From the NCBI GenBank assembly GCA_945897845.1, contig CAMDGL010000004.1, positions 1 to 32,413 on the forward strand: a stretch of DNA of 32,413 nucleotides, in the 5' to 3' direction. Positions 16,645 to 28,400 of the stretch are shown piece by piece. Both the position numbers and the translations under genes were made by a program. Origin of the DNA: Chitinophaga pinensis (GTDB taxonomy: Bacteria > Bacteroidota > Bacteroidia > Bacteroidales > Prolixibacteraceae). Below the pieces are notes generated by a model that had not been told where the DNA came from, ran no database searches, and was given only the letters and a program-made list of their open reading frames with translations. Each line of letters starts with the position of its first letter. Position 1 is the first letter of the stretch.

Positions 16645-17529
16645 ATGGCAAAAAAGAACGTATTGGGAAGAGGTTTGGGTGCTTTAATCGATGGAGCCGA
16701 CACTTATAATTTTAATGAGGTCAGATCGTCAATTAATGAAGTTGATATATCGAAAATAGTTGCCAATCCTTATCAGCCGCGCACTACATTTGACGAAGAA
16801 GCGTTAAACGAACTTGCTGCTTCGATCAGGGAATTAGGTATCATTCAACCAATTACGCTAAGGAAAATTGATCACAATCAATTTCAGATTATTGCCGGAG
16901 AAAGAAGGTTCAGAGCTGCTAAAATTGCCGGATTAACTACCATTCCAGCTTATGTCCGCACTGCCGACGACGAAGGAATGCTTGAAATGGCACTGGTTGA
17001 AAACATTCAGCGCGAAGACCTCGATGCCATTGAAATTGCACTGAGTTACCAGCGATTGATTGAGGAATGTAAACTGACCCAGGAAGATTTAAGTGACCGG
17101 GTTGGAAAAAAACGTTCCACAGTGACCAATTACCTGAGATTATTGAAATTACCAGCAAAAATTCAAAAAGGAATCGTCGAAAAAGCCATCAGCATGGGAC
17201 ATGCGCGTGCTTTGGTGAACATCAAAGATTCGGAAATGCAGTTGATGATTTATGATGAGACACTAAAAAATGACTTTTCGGTGCGCCGTGTTGAAGAAAT
17301 TGTGAGAAACTACAACGAAGACAACTCAAGTTTTACACCGGAAGAGAAATCAGGAAAACAAAAATTCCCCGTTGAATATGAGGATTTAAATAACCACCTG
17401 AACAAATTTTTCCATTCAAAAATTGATTTCAGAATGGATCAAAGCGGGAAAGGAAAAATTGTAATTCCATTTGGCTCAACAAAAGATCTGGAACGAATTT
17501 TAGGAATCCTGGATAAAATAAATGTTTAA
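16645..17529 (+). CDS. parB: Chromosome partitioning protein ParB/Spo0J
   Basis: KNVLGRGLGALI, IVANPYQPRTTFDEEALNELAASIRELGIIQPITLRK, IAGERRFRAAKIAG, VENIQREDLDAIE. ATG at 16645 preferred over TTG at 16639. Confidence 0.95.
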   Translation: MAKKNVLGRGLGALIDGADTYNFNEVRSSINEVDISKIVANPYQPRTTFDEEALNELAASIRELGIIQPITLRKIDHNQFQIIAGERRFRAAKIAGLTTIPAYVRTADDEGMLEMALVENIQREDLDAIEIALSYQRLIEECKLTQEDLSDRVGKKRSTVTNYLRLLKLPAKIQKGIVEKAISMGHARALVNIKDSEMQLMIYDETLKNDFSVRRVEEIVRNYNEDNSSFTPEEKSGKQKFPVEYEDLNNHLNKFFHSKIDFRMDQSGKGKIVIPFGSTKDLERILGILDKINV

Positions 17530-18142
17530 AAAAAATCAACCAATACCGGTAAGAAATTTTACCATTTGTATTCTTACAATCCTGTTTTTCGCAACAGGAT
17601 TTTCTGCCTTAGGACAGGAAGCTGCCAAAGATACAATCCAGAAAAAAAAGTCAGATACCACACATTCACCAAGAAAAGCTACTATATATTCGGCTGCATT
17701 GCCCGGTCTGGGTCAGATTTACAACCGGAAATACTGGAAAGTTCCGCTAGTGTACGGAGGTTTTGCAGCTTTAGGATACTTTATTAACTTTAACAACGAA
17801 GAATACGTCAAATACAGGCAGGCATATTCTGACATTATCGATGATGATCCAAATACAATTTCATACACGCGCCTGAATGCAAATCCCGGTTTTTTGGAGC
17901 CTGATAAAATCGGGCAGTTTACCGAAAGATTGAGAGGTGCAAAAGATTATTGGCGACGAAACAGGGATTTGGTGGTGATTGGAACAGCCGTTTTTTACGC
18001 TGTAAATATCATCGATGCGAGTGTTGATGCTCACTTTTTCAACTTTGACATCAGCGACGATTTAACGATTAATTGGGTGCCCGGACCTGTAATGTGTATG
18101 GACAACAGATTAATGGGGATACATTGCAGAATTACATTTTAA
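17522..18142 (+). CDS. DUF5683 domain-containing membrane protein
   Basis: RKATIYSAALPGLGQIYNRKYWKVPLVYGGFAALGYFINFNN; overlaps the parB end by 8 nt. Confidence 0.85.
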   Translation: MFKKNQPIPVRNFTICILTILFFATGFSALGQEAAKDTIQKKKSDTTHSPRKATIYSAALPGLGQIYNRKYWKVPLVYGGFAALGYFINFNNEEYVKYRQAYSDIIDDDPNTISYTRLNANPGFLEPDKIGQFTERLRGAKDYWRRNRDLVVIGTAVFYAVNIIDASVDAHFFNFDISDDLTINWVPGPVMCMDNRLMGIHCRITF

Positions 18143-18164
18143 ATTCTAACTTAATGAATAAGAT

Positions 18165-19829
18165 ATGAGAATATTACAAATAGCAGTTTTACTACTCGCA
18201 ATTACCGGAATTAGCGCTTCTGCATCCGGAACAAAAAAAGAAAATATTCTAAGGGCTTGTACAATAGCAGTTTCCTCCCTTGACACTCTTAATGGATATG
18301 AAAAGTATTACGAAATACCTGATGAAAACTTAAATAAGTACTTTTCAGACAAACTTGACAGTATGCTGAACAGTTGGTACGTTCAAAACGTATTTCTTCT
18401 CGACAGCACTCAACTTGCTGAAGCCGACACACTTAAACAAATACTTCCTGATTCGGTTTACATTCAAAGGCTTCAATCCATGCAATCGGCTGTTAGCCTT
18501 TCCTACAATGCTACCGTAAAAAATTACATTGCAATGTACACAAACCGCAAACCTAAACAGGTTGCTGTTATGCTTGGACTTGCAAATTATTACTTCCCCC
18601 TTTTTGAAGAAGCATTGGCCAAATATGGTTTACCAATGGAACTTAAATATCTCCCCATTATTGAATCGGCCCTGAACCCGGGAGCCAATTCAAGCGCGAG
18701 CGCTGTCGGACTTTGGCAATTTATGTATCCGACCGGAAAAATGTACAAGCTCGAAATCAGCACCTTTGTAGATGAACGACGCGACCCGATTAAAGCTACC
18801 GACGCAGCCGTAAGATACCTCAGAGATTTATACAATATTTACAACGATTGGCACCTTGTAATCGCAGCCTATAATTGTGGACCTGGAAATGTGAATAAAG
18901 CAATTAAACGTTCGGGAAATGCCAAAGATTATTGGAAAATTTATTACAAACTGCCCAAAGAGACCCGTGGCTATGTGCCCGCTTTCATTGCAGCAAATTA
19001 TGTAATGAACTTTTATCAAAATCACAATATTCATCCGTTATTACCAGAATTCCCAATTATTACTGATACAATAATGGTGAATGAATACCTTCATTTCGAC
19101 CAAGTTGCTGAGGTTATCGGAATTTCAATTCCACAACTACGTACATTGAATCCGCAATACAGGCGCGATATCATTCCGGCAAGCAAGCTAAAATCCTACA
19201 GTCTTGTTTTGCCTCAGGATGAAGTATCAGCCTTTTTAGAAAATGAATTAACTATTCGCAACCATCGAAGAAATGAGTTTTTCCCAAACAACGAGATTGT
19301 TAATCCACAAACCAAGTTCGTTAGTGTTGAAACGGGCGATTTTAAAGGTCGTGACAAGGTGATTTATACCGTTCAGCAAGGTGATAATCTTGGGGCTATT
19401 TCCGGATGGTTCAGAGTTCGGGTTTCTGACATTCAATATTGGAATAAATTGCGCAAGAATTTCATTAAAGCCGGACAAAAACTAACCATTTATGTGACTG
19501 AAGGCCAGGGTGAATATTATAGCCAGGTTAGTAAGATGAGTCATGCTGAAAAACAAAAATCGCTCAATAAAAAACCGACTTATGCTGCAACAGCAAATGC
19601 AGTAATTACAAAGCCATCAGAAAAAGTTACTACCGCTGCAACTGACATCCAGAATAAAGGCTCAAATTCGGATTTTATATATTACACCGTTCGTAAAGGA
19701 GACAATTTATGGACTATCGCCCGTAAATTTCCGGGAGTAACCAATCATGAAATCATGAAAATCAACAACATAAGGGCTTCCGAGAGTCTGATGATTGGTC
19801 AAAAACTGAAAATCATGCCAAAAACCTGA
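18165..19829 (+). CDS. Lytic transglycosylase (MltD-like) with two C-terminal LysM domains
   Basis: LPIIESALNPGANSSASAVGLWQFMYPTGKMY (SLT catalytic region), AAYNCGPGNVNKAIKRSG, LysM repeats YTVQQGDNLGAISGWFRV and YTVRKGDNLWTIARKFPGV. Confidence 0.93.
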   Translation: MRILQIAVLLLAITGISASASGTKKENILRACTIAVSSLDTLNGYEKYYEIPDENLNKYFSDKLDSMLNSWYVQNVFLLDSTQLAEADTLKQILPDSVYIQRLQSMQSAVSLSYNATVKNYIAMYTNRKPKQVAVMLGLANYYFPLFEEALAKYGLPMELKYLPIIESALNPGANSSASAVGLWQFMYPTGKMYKLEISTFVDERRDPIKATDAAVRYLRDLYNIYNDWHLVIAAYNCGPGNVNKAIKRSGNAKDYWKIYYKLPKETRGYVPAFIAANYVMNFYQNHNIHPLLPEFPIITDTIMVNEYLHFDQVAEVIGISIPQLRTLNPQYRRDIIPASKLKSYSLVLPQDEVSAFLENELTIRNHRRNEFFPNNEIVNPQTKFVSVETGDFKGRDKVIYTVQQGDNLGAISGWFRVRVSDIQYWNKLRKNFIKAGQKLTIYVTEGQGEYYSQVSKMSHAEKQKSLNKKPTYAATANAVITKPSEKVTTAATDIQNKGSNSDFIYYTVRKGDNLWTIARKFPGVTNHEIMKINNIRASESLMIGQKLKIMPKT

Positions 19830-19857
19830 TAAATAATTTAGAAAACACTGAACGATA

Positions 19858-21906
19858 ATGAGTTTTTTATATCCGGTTTTTCTTTTTGCATTGTTTGCCC
19901 TGGCCATTCCTGTCATTATACATTTGTTTAATTTCAGAAGGTTTAAAACAGTCTATTTCAGTAATGTTACGCTCCTTAAACTAATTAAAAAGGAATCGAG
20001 AAAGAAATCACAAATTAAGCAGTTAATCATTTTAGCTGCACGTTTATTGGCAATTGCTTCGCTTGTTTTTGCATTTAGCCGACCTTTTATTCCGTTAAAC
20101 AACCGGACGACAAAAGCTGCACAGCAAATTGTGGCCATTTATATCGACAATACTTTCAGCATGAAAAATGTGAACGAGAAAGGTCAGCTTCTCGAACAGG
20201 CAAAACTGAAAGCCATAGAAATTGCCAATTCATACCGTTCCGGAACTCAGTATCTGATCCTGACCAGCGACTTGCTTCCCCAACATCAGTTTCTACTGAA
20301 CAAAGAACAATTCAACCAGCAGATTACCGAAATAAAAGAAAGTACACGGTCGCCAAAATTCTCCGAAATTTACGCGCAAGTGATCCGTTCAATTTCAGGA
20401 ACGACAAAAAAAGCAGACAAAGTTTTCTATTTCATATCTGATTTTCAGAAGAATGGCATTGATTTCGAAACGATAAAAACTGATTCAGCAGTTTGGACCT
20501 ACCTGTTGCCTTTCAATTCTGATAAAACAAATAATCTTATTATCGATTCGTGCTGGTTTGAAGTACCGGGACGCAAAATCGGACAGCAGGAAAAATTGTT
20601 CGTTCGACTTAAAAACCTGTCGGAACAAGCATACCAGAATATCCCGGTACGTTTGACCATCAACGATTCGCTGCGGGCAATTTCAAATATCAGTATCACC
20701 GGTCAGCAGGAATCGATTGTTGAACTCAACTACACGAACAACAAAGAGGGAATTCAGTTATGCAAAGTCGAACTCGATGATTATCCGATCATCTATGACA
20801 ATTCGTATTTCCTGAGCTATCACGTCAGAGGACAAATGAAAGCACTTGGCATTTTTAATCCGCTAAATAACAGCTCGGGCTACCTGAAAGCCTTGTTTGC
20901 TGGTGACGAACTTGTTGCATACGATGAATTTCCGGAGAACAATGTGCAAATAGCTCAGTTAAAGAATTATCAATGCATCTTCATGATCAATAACCAAAAA
21001 ATAAGTTCAGGATTAAAAAGTGAACTTGTTTCGTTTGTTGAACAAGGAGGTTCGCTGGTACTTTTTCCAAACAGAACCAATAATTTTGACGATTATAATG
21101 CTTTGCTTGCCGGCTTGAATGGAAATACTGTAACTTCAATTGACACTGCTTCGATGGGCATTTCAGAAATAAATTACGCTCATGCATTGTATAAAGAAGT
21201 TTTCAAAAAACAGGAAGCAAATGCTGATTTACCTGTCGCACATGGATTTCTGCGATTTTCAGAACAAATTCAAAAAATAGAAACTCCGCTGCTCAAATTC
21301 AGAAATGGTAAAAATGCTTTGAGTACGCATCGGTTTGGAAATGGCAATGTATATTCATTTGCTTTTCCAATCGATAAAAGCAATTTCAATTTCATTCGTC
21401 ATGTAGTTTTTGTACCAACCGTTTATAACATGGTTTTAAACAGCGAAGAACCTCAAAAATATGCTTACTCAATTGATGTAGACGAACCGGTTATCCTGAA
21501 TCAAAACCAACTTCCGGAAGAGTTGAACCTGATCAACCTTCAAACCAAAGAGGAATTTAAGGTATCGGCCAGAAATTCAGGAACAGGACATAAGCAACTG
21601 AATTTAAGCGATTTAATAGATGGAGCAGGGCATTATTTAATAAAAGATGGAGACAAAACCATCCAGTCGGGTTCGTATAATTTTGCAAGGAAAGAGTCAG
21701 TTCCTGAATTCTATACCACTGAAAATATTCAGGATCAAATTAAAGACAATAATTTGAAGCAAATTCAACTGATTACCGCTACAGAAGAACAATTCAGTGA
21801 AATACTTCAGGATTTAAACAATGGAAAACAACTCTGGAAATTGTTTATTGCGCTTGCTATTTTCTTCCTGATGTGCGAAATAGCTGTTATCAGGTTCTGG
21901 AAGTAA
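19858..21906 (+). CDS. BatA/vWA-like membrane protein (N-terminal double-TM domain)
   Basis: MSFLYPVFLFALFALAIPVIIHLFNFRRFKTVYFSNVTLLKLIKKESRKKSQIKQLIILAARLLAIASLVFAFSRPFIP, diagnostic BatA-type N-terminus; IVAIYIDNTFSMKN vWA-like; C-terminal TM. Confidence 0.88.
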   Translation: MSFLYPVFLFALFALAIPVIIHLFNFRRFKTVYFSNVTLLKLIKKESRKKSQIKQLIILAARLLAIASLVFAFSRPFIPLNNRTTKAAQQIVAIYIDNTFSMKNVNEKGQLLEQAKLKAIEIANSYRSGTQYLILTSDLLPQHQFLLNKEQFNQQITEIKESTRSPKFSEIYAQVIRSISGTTKKADKVFYFISDFQKNGIDFETIKTDSAVWTYLLPFNSDKTNNLIIDSCWFEVPGRKIGQQEKLFVRLKNLSEQAYQNIPVRLTINDSLRAISNISITGQQESIVELNYTNNKEGIQLCKVELDDYPIIYDNSYFLSYHVRGQMKALGIFNPLNNSSGYLKALFAGDELVAYDEFPENNVQIAQLKNYQCIFMINNQKISSGLKSELVSFVEQGGSLVLFPNRTNNFDDYNALLAGLNGNTVTSIDTASMGISEINYAHALYKEVFKKQEANADLPVAHGFLRFSEQIQKIETPLLKFRNGKNALSTHRFGNGNVYSFAFPIDKSNFNFIRHVVFVPTVYNMVLNSEEPQKYAYSIDVDEPVILNQNQLPEELNLINLQTKEEFKVSARNSGTGHKQLNLSDLIDGAGHYLIKDGDKTIQSGSYNFARKESVPEFYTTENIQDQIKDNNLKQIQLITATEEQFSEILQDLNNGKQLWKLFIALAIFFLMCEIAVIRFWK

Positions 21907-23787
21907 TTATATGGCCGACGGCAGGGTAAAAGAAAATACCGATCCTTTGCCGGGTTCACTTTCAACCCAGATCTTCCCATCATTTTTTTCAACGAATTCA
22001 TGGCAGAGAACCAAACCCAGACCAGATCCTGTCTCGCCTTCGGTTCCCTGAGTCGTGATATCGTTGTCAACTCTAAAGAGTTTTTCAATCAAATCTGCCG
22101 GTATTCCAACACCTTCGTCAATCACATCAATTTGAACAGTTGCTCCGGTTGAAATGGCCCTTATCCTGATCAATGAACCTTTGGGCGAGAATTTTACGGC
22201 ATTAAAAATTAAGTTCCGCAATACAGTTGAAACCATGTCTTTATCGGCATAAACCATCAAATCACCATCAATTTCGGTTTCCAATCGTTGCCCTTTATCT
22301 ATCAAATTTAAATCGACAAGGGCCTTGACATTGTTTACAATTGATTTCAATTGATTTTTAGTTTTGAAAACATGTATCCGGTTTGTTTGAGAGCGCGTCC
22401 AGAGTAAAAGGTTTTGCAAAAGGTCAAATCCGGTTTCTGAAGCATGATTTAAATCAGTGATGATCTGTTTTAGCTCTTTTTCAGAAAACACTTCGAGATT
22501 GCTCTTTAGCAGGCTTGTATAACTCACCAATACACTAAACGGGTTTTTTAAGTCGTGGGCAATGATGGAGAAAAATTTGTCTTTCGAGATATTCAATTCA
22601 CGAAGTTCATCCGATTTATTTTTGAGTTCTGCAGCGAGCCTCTTCTCCTTATAAAGCAAATAGAAGAGCGCTACCAGCAAGCCAACAACCAGGAGAGCAA
22701 TTGAAATCAGATAGATCTGAATCAAACGAGCAGATTGAATTTTATCAAGTTGAGTTTGATTGGTTTGTTTCAGATTCTCCAGTTCGCGGGTATTTTTTTC
22801 ATGTTGAAATTTAGCCTGAATTTGCCTGATTGTTTTGTTTTTCTTCTCGCCAACCAAACTATCATAAACTACATTGAATTTGTCGTAATAGAAATACGCG
22901 TTTTTATAATCTTTCAGCTCAGCATAATACACCGTGAGATTGCTGTAAATATCGCCCGTAAAATCATACATTTTTAATTCGTTCGCCAGTTTGAGAGATT
23001 TCATAAAATATTGCAGCGATTTTTGATAATCCTTCTTATCAAGCCAAGCCAAACCTATATTACTGTATGCCAATGCAATGCCTGGCTGGTCATTTATTTT
23101 CTGATACAAATCCAGCGCTTTAAGGTAATATTCAAGACTTTCATCAATTTTTTTCTGATCATAGGCAATAGTTCCGAAGTTATTGGTGATATCAATAATC
23201 ATCGAAGTATCTTTTCTGAGAATGGCCAGACGATTGGCCATTTCGTTGTACTCAAGCGCTTTTTGTAAATCCTTTTTATTCTGATAACTGATTGCAATGT
23301 TCTGATAAGTCCGTGCAATCTGGGTACTGTCTTTTAACCGGGTACTGATTTCGAGTGAATTTTTAAACAGAAGAATTGCTTCATCATAATCCTGCAATTC
23401 ATCAAAAACCATGGCCAGATTATGGTTTATCCTCGAAATTAAAAGCGAATCATTTGTTTGCTCTGCCCTAATGAGAGCATTGTAATACAAATCCATTGCA
23501 AGTTCATAATTGCTGCCATAGTACTCATTCAATCCTTTTAAAATCAATACATCTAACTGGCTGTGCGTATCATTGGCTCTTTTGGCCAGCTCGTCTGCAT
23601 TATTGAGTAAAATAGAAACAGTATCGTGGTTGGTTGCGTTCACAACCAATCGTTTTACCTGATCTAACAGAATTTTAATTTGGGAATTTTGAACAGACTG
23701 AGAGGTAGAGATGCCGGTGTATCCAGATTGAGTAAAAAGCAAATAAATCAGGAGCAACAGTGTAATTCGAATAGAAAAAGGCTTCAT
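21907..23787 (-). CDS. Tetratricopeptide-repeat sensor histidine kinase
   Basis: N-terminal signal, multiple TPRs (e.g. ALAYSNIGLAWLDKKDYQKSLQYFMKSLKLA), TM helix, H-box FFSIIAHDLKNPFSVLVSYTSLL and GSGLGLVLCHEFVEKNDGKIWVES. Confidence 0.93.
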   Translation of the reverse strand: MKPFSIRITLLLLIYLLFTQSGYTGISTSQSVQNSQIKILLDQVKRLVVNATNHDTVSILLNNADELAKRANDTHSQLDVLILKGLNEYYGSNYELAMDLYYNALIRAEQTNDSLLISRINHNLAMVFDELQDYDEAILLFKNSLEISTRLKDSTQIARTYQNIAISYQNKKDLQKALEYNEMANRLAILRKDTSMIIDITNNFGTIAYDQKKIDESLEYYLKALDLYQKINDQPGIALAYSNIGLAWLDKKDYQKSLQYFMKSLKLANELKMYDFTGDIYSNLTVYYAELKDYKNAYFYYDKFNVVYDSLVGEKKNKTIRQIQAKFQHEKNTRELENLKQTNQTQLDKIQSARLIQIYLISIALLVVGLLVALFYLLYKEKRLAAELKNKSDELRELNISKDKFFSIIAHDLKNPFSVLVSYTSLLKSNLEVFSEKELKQIITDLNHASETGFDLLQNLLLWTRSQTNRIHVFKTKNQLKSIVNNVKALVDLNLIDKGQRLETEIDGDLMVYADKDMVSTVLRNLIFNAVKFSPKGSLIRIRAISTGATVQIDVIDEGVGIPADLIEKLFRVDNDITTQGTEGETGSGLGLVLCHEFVEKNDGKIWVESEPGKGSVFSFTLPSAI

Positions 23788-24012
23788 ACTAAGTTTATTC
23801 GTTTTTCAGGCAAAGGATGCAAATATAGTACTTTTTCGTCCAATTATCTTTCAGTTTTCTAGCAACTGCAAAGCATATAAAATAATGTGAAACAGGCAAT
23901 TATTCGCCATCAAATATTTGATATTTATTCACTATAATACAAATTGAAATCATTTGAATTACAATAAAATATGCTTAATTCTGTACTTCGCAAACTAAAT
24001 AAAATTATACCA

Positions 24013-25236
24013 ATGAATGAATTAAATGCACAGGAATACATGGATCGTGAAGCCCGTTACGGCGCTCACAATTACCACCCGCTGCCGGTAGTTTTGGAAC
24101 GTGGCGAAGGTGTTTTTGTATGGGATGTTGAAGGCAGGAAATACTACGATTTCCTGGCAGCCTATTCAGCTGTTAATCAGGGTCATTGCCATCCTAAAAT
24201 AGTAAAAGCGCTGACCGAACAGGCACAAAAACTTGCACTGACATCGAGGGCTTTTTACAACAATGTACTGGGCGAATGGGAACAATACATGACCAGTTTA
24301 TTTGGATATGATAAAATGCTGCCTATGAATTCAGGCGCCGAAGCTGATGAAACAGCATTAAAGCTGATTCGTAAATGGGCTTACAAAGTAAAGGGAGTGC
24401 CAAAAGGCGAAGCTAAAATCATCGTTTGCAACGGCAATTTCCATGGCCGAACCATCACCATCATTTCAATGTCGTCTGATCCGGATGCATACAACGATTA
24501 CGGCCCATACACGCCCGGATTTATCAATATTCCATACAATGATGTAAAAGCATTGGTAAAAGCGCTGGAAGATCCCAATGTGGCCGGATTCCTTGTTGAA
24601 CCGATTCAGGCAGAAGCCGGAGTTTATGTTCCTGAAGATGGTTTTCTGCGGAAAGCATTCGATTTGTGCAAAGAGAACAACGTGCTTTTTGTAGCCGACG
24701 AAGTTCAGACCGGACTTGCCCGAACCGGCAAAATGCTGGCCTGCGACCATGAAGATGTCAGACCTGATATTCTGATCCTTGGAAAAGCCATTTCCGGCGG
24801 AATGCTGCCGGTTTCCTGCGTTTTAGCCGACGATGAAATAATGCTGACCATCAAGCCGGGTGAACACGGATCGACTTATGGTGGGAATCCGATTGCAGCC
24901 AAAGTTGCCATTGCTGCGATGGAAGTTATCAGGGAAGAAAACCTGGCCGACAACGCTGAAAGACTTGGAAAAATATTCAGGAAAAAATTGAAATCAATTG
25001 ATTCTGAACTTATTGAAATTGTAAGAGGAAAAGGCTTGCTGAATGCAGTTGTAATAAAACCAGTGGATGGCAAGAGTGCATGGGATGTTTGTGTTGCGCT
25101 GAAAAACAATGGATTACTGGCAAAACCAACCCACGAACACATCATCCGGTTTACCCCTCCGCTCGTTATTACTGAAGACCAATTGATGGAAGCAATCGGA
25201 ATTATTGAAAAAACTTTTGCTGAAATTGGGATTTAG
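24013..25236 (+). CDS. rocD: Ornithine--oxo-acid aminotransferase
   Basis: [57 protein letters not shown]-lysine region [39 protein letters not shown]. Start may alternatively be the ATG at 23971. Confidence 0.94.
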   Translation: MNELNAQEYMDREARYGAHNYHPLPVVLERGEGVFVWDVEGRKYYDFLAAYSAVNQGHCHPKIVKALTEQAQKLALTSRAFYNNVLGEWEQYMTSLFGYDKMLPMNSGAEADETALKLIRKWAYKVKGVPKGEAKIIVCNGNFHGRTITIISMSSDPDAYNDYGPYTPGFINIPYNDVKALVKALEDPNVAGFLVEPIQAEAGVYVPEDGFLRKAFDLCKENNVLFVADEVQTGLARTGKMLACDHEDVRPDILILGKAISGGMLPVSCVLADDEIMLTIKPGEHGSTYGGNPIAAKVAIAAMEVIREENLADNAERLGKIFRKKLKSIDSELIEIVRGKGLLNAVVIKPVDGKSAWDVCVALKNNGLLAKPTHEHIIRFTPPLVITEDQLMEAIGIIEKTFAEIGI

Positions 25237-25276
25237 CTGAATAACCCATCAATGAATGGGAAAAAGACTCTCTAAA

Positions 25277-25321
25277 GGCGACAGAATGCATATTTTATGT
25301 ATTCTGCCGCCTTCTTTTATT
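25277..25321 (+). terminator. Rho-independent terminator downstream of rocD
   Basis: GGCGaCAGAATGCATA tttt ATGTATTCTGcCGCC hairpin followed by TTCTTTTATTT. Confidence 0.75.
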
Positions 25322-25419
25322 TCCGGTTTCCGCTTTCCAATCGAGATTACCTCGCAATTACCTCAAAAAAAGAAGCTATTTTTACAAAACAAGGTCTGTA
25401 AGAAAGTAGATCAACATAT

Positions 25420-28400
25420 TTGATGATGCAAAATCGCAAGAGAAAGATATTGAAAATACTGTCAGTCATACCATTAAGTTTGATACTGATTGTTTCTGCA
25501 GCTTTTGGATTGATGTATTTCAAAGCACAATCGTACCTGAACGAAAATCTGTCGGCATTTATTTTTAAAAAATCGAAAGGAAAATACGAGTTAACTTTTG
25601 ATAATTTGAACATCAATTTCAGCCATTGGGGATTTGAAATTGAAAATTTGGCATTTCACCCTTCCGACTCGCTGATAAAAACAATCAATGATACCATACA
25701 AGGCAAGCAATTATATTCATTCTCATCACCGAATATCCGAATTGCACAAATCAGGTTGCTGAAATTAATTTTCAACAGACAACTCGAAATTGGCGAAATA
25801 CTCATCACCCAGCCGGAGTTAATTATTCATGGAAAAAAGACTGACGATGACAATCAGAAGAACAACCTCACTTCTGCTTTTCAAGAACTCAGACCATTGG
25901 TCTCAAAAAATTTCAGCAGCATAAAAATTAATAAAATTGAACTGGCAAATGCAAGTTTCGATTTTTACAATCTTCTGGGAGATACCCGGAAATTGGCGAA
26001 TGCCGAAGACATCACAATAGGCATTCTGAATTTTTATACCGATTCGTTGCTTTTACCAGACCCTGAGCGGGTATTCGATGCTGAAGATATATACTTACGG
26101 TTGTCGAACTATCAAAACAGACTTGGCGACAGCATCCACACGCTAACTGCGCAAACCGCCACTTATTCACTTAAAAAGTCACAGATCGAAGCCGAAAACA
26201 TTGAGCTCAAACCCACTGACCGCAAAAATACAGCAAGCGGTAAATACCATATTGTTGTACCAAGAGTGATTATCAAAAGCAGTCATATCAACGAATTTTA
26301 CCACGAAAAGTCAATTCCAATTGATTCGATGGTATTGACAGATGCCGTCATTAAATTCTGGCCGGGCCAGAAAACCACCCAAAAGGTGCTAAAAAAAATG
26401 GACGATTTCGACCTTTATGAGTTGATCAAAGACGAGTTTAGCAGTGTCAGCATAAACAACTTCAGGCTCGAAAATACCCAGTTAATGCTTTTTGAAAGCC
26501 AGGACGAAAAATCAAGTCAGCAGGAACTTAAAAATATCGGGATAAATCTGGAAGGCTTTCTGCTCGATTCGGTTTCGGGACAGGACACCAGCCGCATTTT
26601 CTATGCAAAAGACATCGATTTTTCTGCATCAGAATATGAACTGACACTGGGCGATAACATCCACCGGCTAAAAGTTGGGCAGGTTGATCTTTCAACGAAA
26701 AGAAAAATCGTATTTCTTAAAAAGATCCAATTGTATCCGCTACTGACCGATCAGGCAAGAATGAACCAAAGAAATACGATTGATGGCAGTTGCGACAGTG
26801 TCAGGCTCGATTATTTCGAATTCAAGAAAGCTTTTCACACCAAACGATTTAATTTTCAACGCATTAATATTTTCAATCCTGAAGTCCAACTTACCCAGAA
26901 AACAGTATCCGAAGACAAGCCAGAAATGGAAAACGCGAGTTTCATTTACCAGTTGATTTCAGTTTATCTGAAAGGAATATACGCCAATCAGGTTTCGATA
27001 CGGAAAGGAAAATTTAAACTGGTGAACAAAACCGGTGTGCTGCAAAAAGGCAATATTGAAACATCGATCAAACTGGAACTGAGTGGGTTTGCATTGGATG
27101 AAATAAGCGCAAAAAGGTCAGACAGACTATTTTTCGCCCAACAGATTGAATTGAATTTTAACGAATACAAAATGCAACTAGTTGACCAGTTGCACCGGCT
27201 TACCGTTGAAAAATTTTCAATTTCAACGCGACAAAATCAAGCCTCAATAAAAAATCTGCATTTATTTCCCGATTCGAAAGAAAACATGGAGGAACTGCTT
27301 CAAAAATACAACCGGTCTGAATTATACGAGTTTACGATACCTGAATTATCATTTACCAATGCTGATTTTCACAATGCATTCTTCAACAAAAAGTTTTATG
27401 CCGATTTGTTGAGCATTAACATGCCGGTAATCTACTACGAAAATTTTGCGTTTCTGAAACCTTTGAAACCGAAAGCCAATTTCGAAGATCTTTACTTCCT
27501 GATATCCAATTACCTGGAAGACATTCATTTTGGTAAAGTCGATATTCCTGACGGCACCATCCGGTTGATCAATCACAGCAGAAATGAAAAAACGATCTCG
27601 CTCAACAACCATTTTTCGCTTGGACTTGAAAATATGAGAATCAATAAAGAACAGTTCGGAAAAAAGAAATTGCTTTTCTCTAATGAAGTAGAATTTTCAG
27701 TTCGCGACCATGTGATTCGCCTTTCGGATAAAGTACACGTAATAAAAGCGGGAACTGTTGGTTTTTCAACCAATCGAAAAGAAGTTTATGTAACGAATGC
27801 AACAATGTACCCTGAACCCGGAAGCCTGAATTTATCTACTATAAAATGGAATATTCAACTTAACATACCGGAAATCAGAATAAAAGGAATAAGCATAGAA
27901 GATTTGTACTTTGACCAGAAAATTGTTGCCGACAATGTTTTTATAAGTTCTCCCGAAATTAAACTATATCAGAAAAATAAAAGAAATGATCCGACTGAAT
28001 TTAAAGAAATTACATTTCCAATGCCTGAAGAAATTGTATCTATTGCAATCCGTCAGTTCAATCTGAACAGCGGGTCTTTAAAAATATTCTCCGAATTGGG
28101 TGTAAAACCCTACCTTCTTGTTCAGTCAGATCTGAAGATGGAGTCCCAGAATATTCTTATTCAGAAAAATAAGCTTACCAACCAACCTGAATTTAAAAGC
28201 GGGAAATACACAGCAGGATTGTTTCAGTTTAAATTTACACCGAAAGATAAAAACCAGCAAATCAGCATTGAAGAGCTGAATTTTTCGACTGACAAACGAC
28301 ACCTTCTGGCCCGACAATTAACCGTAAAATCAAAAACAAAAAGTACCAAACAAGATCAATTCGAGTTGGAAATTCCATCGCTTTCGATGAATGGTTTCGA

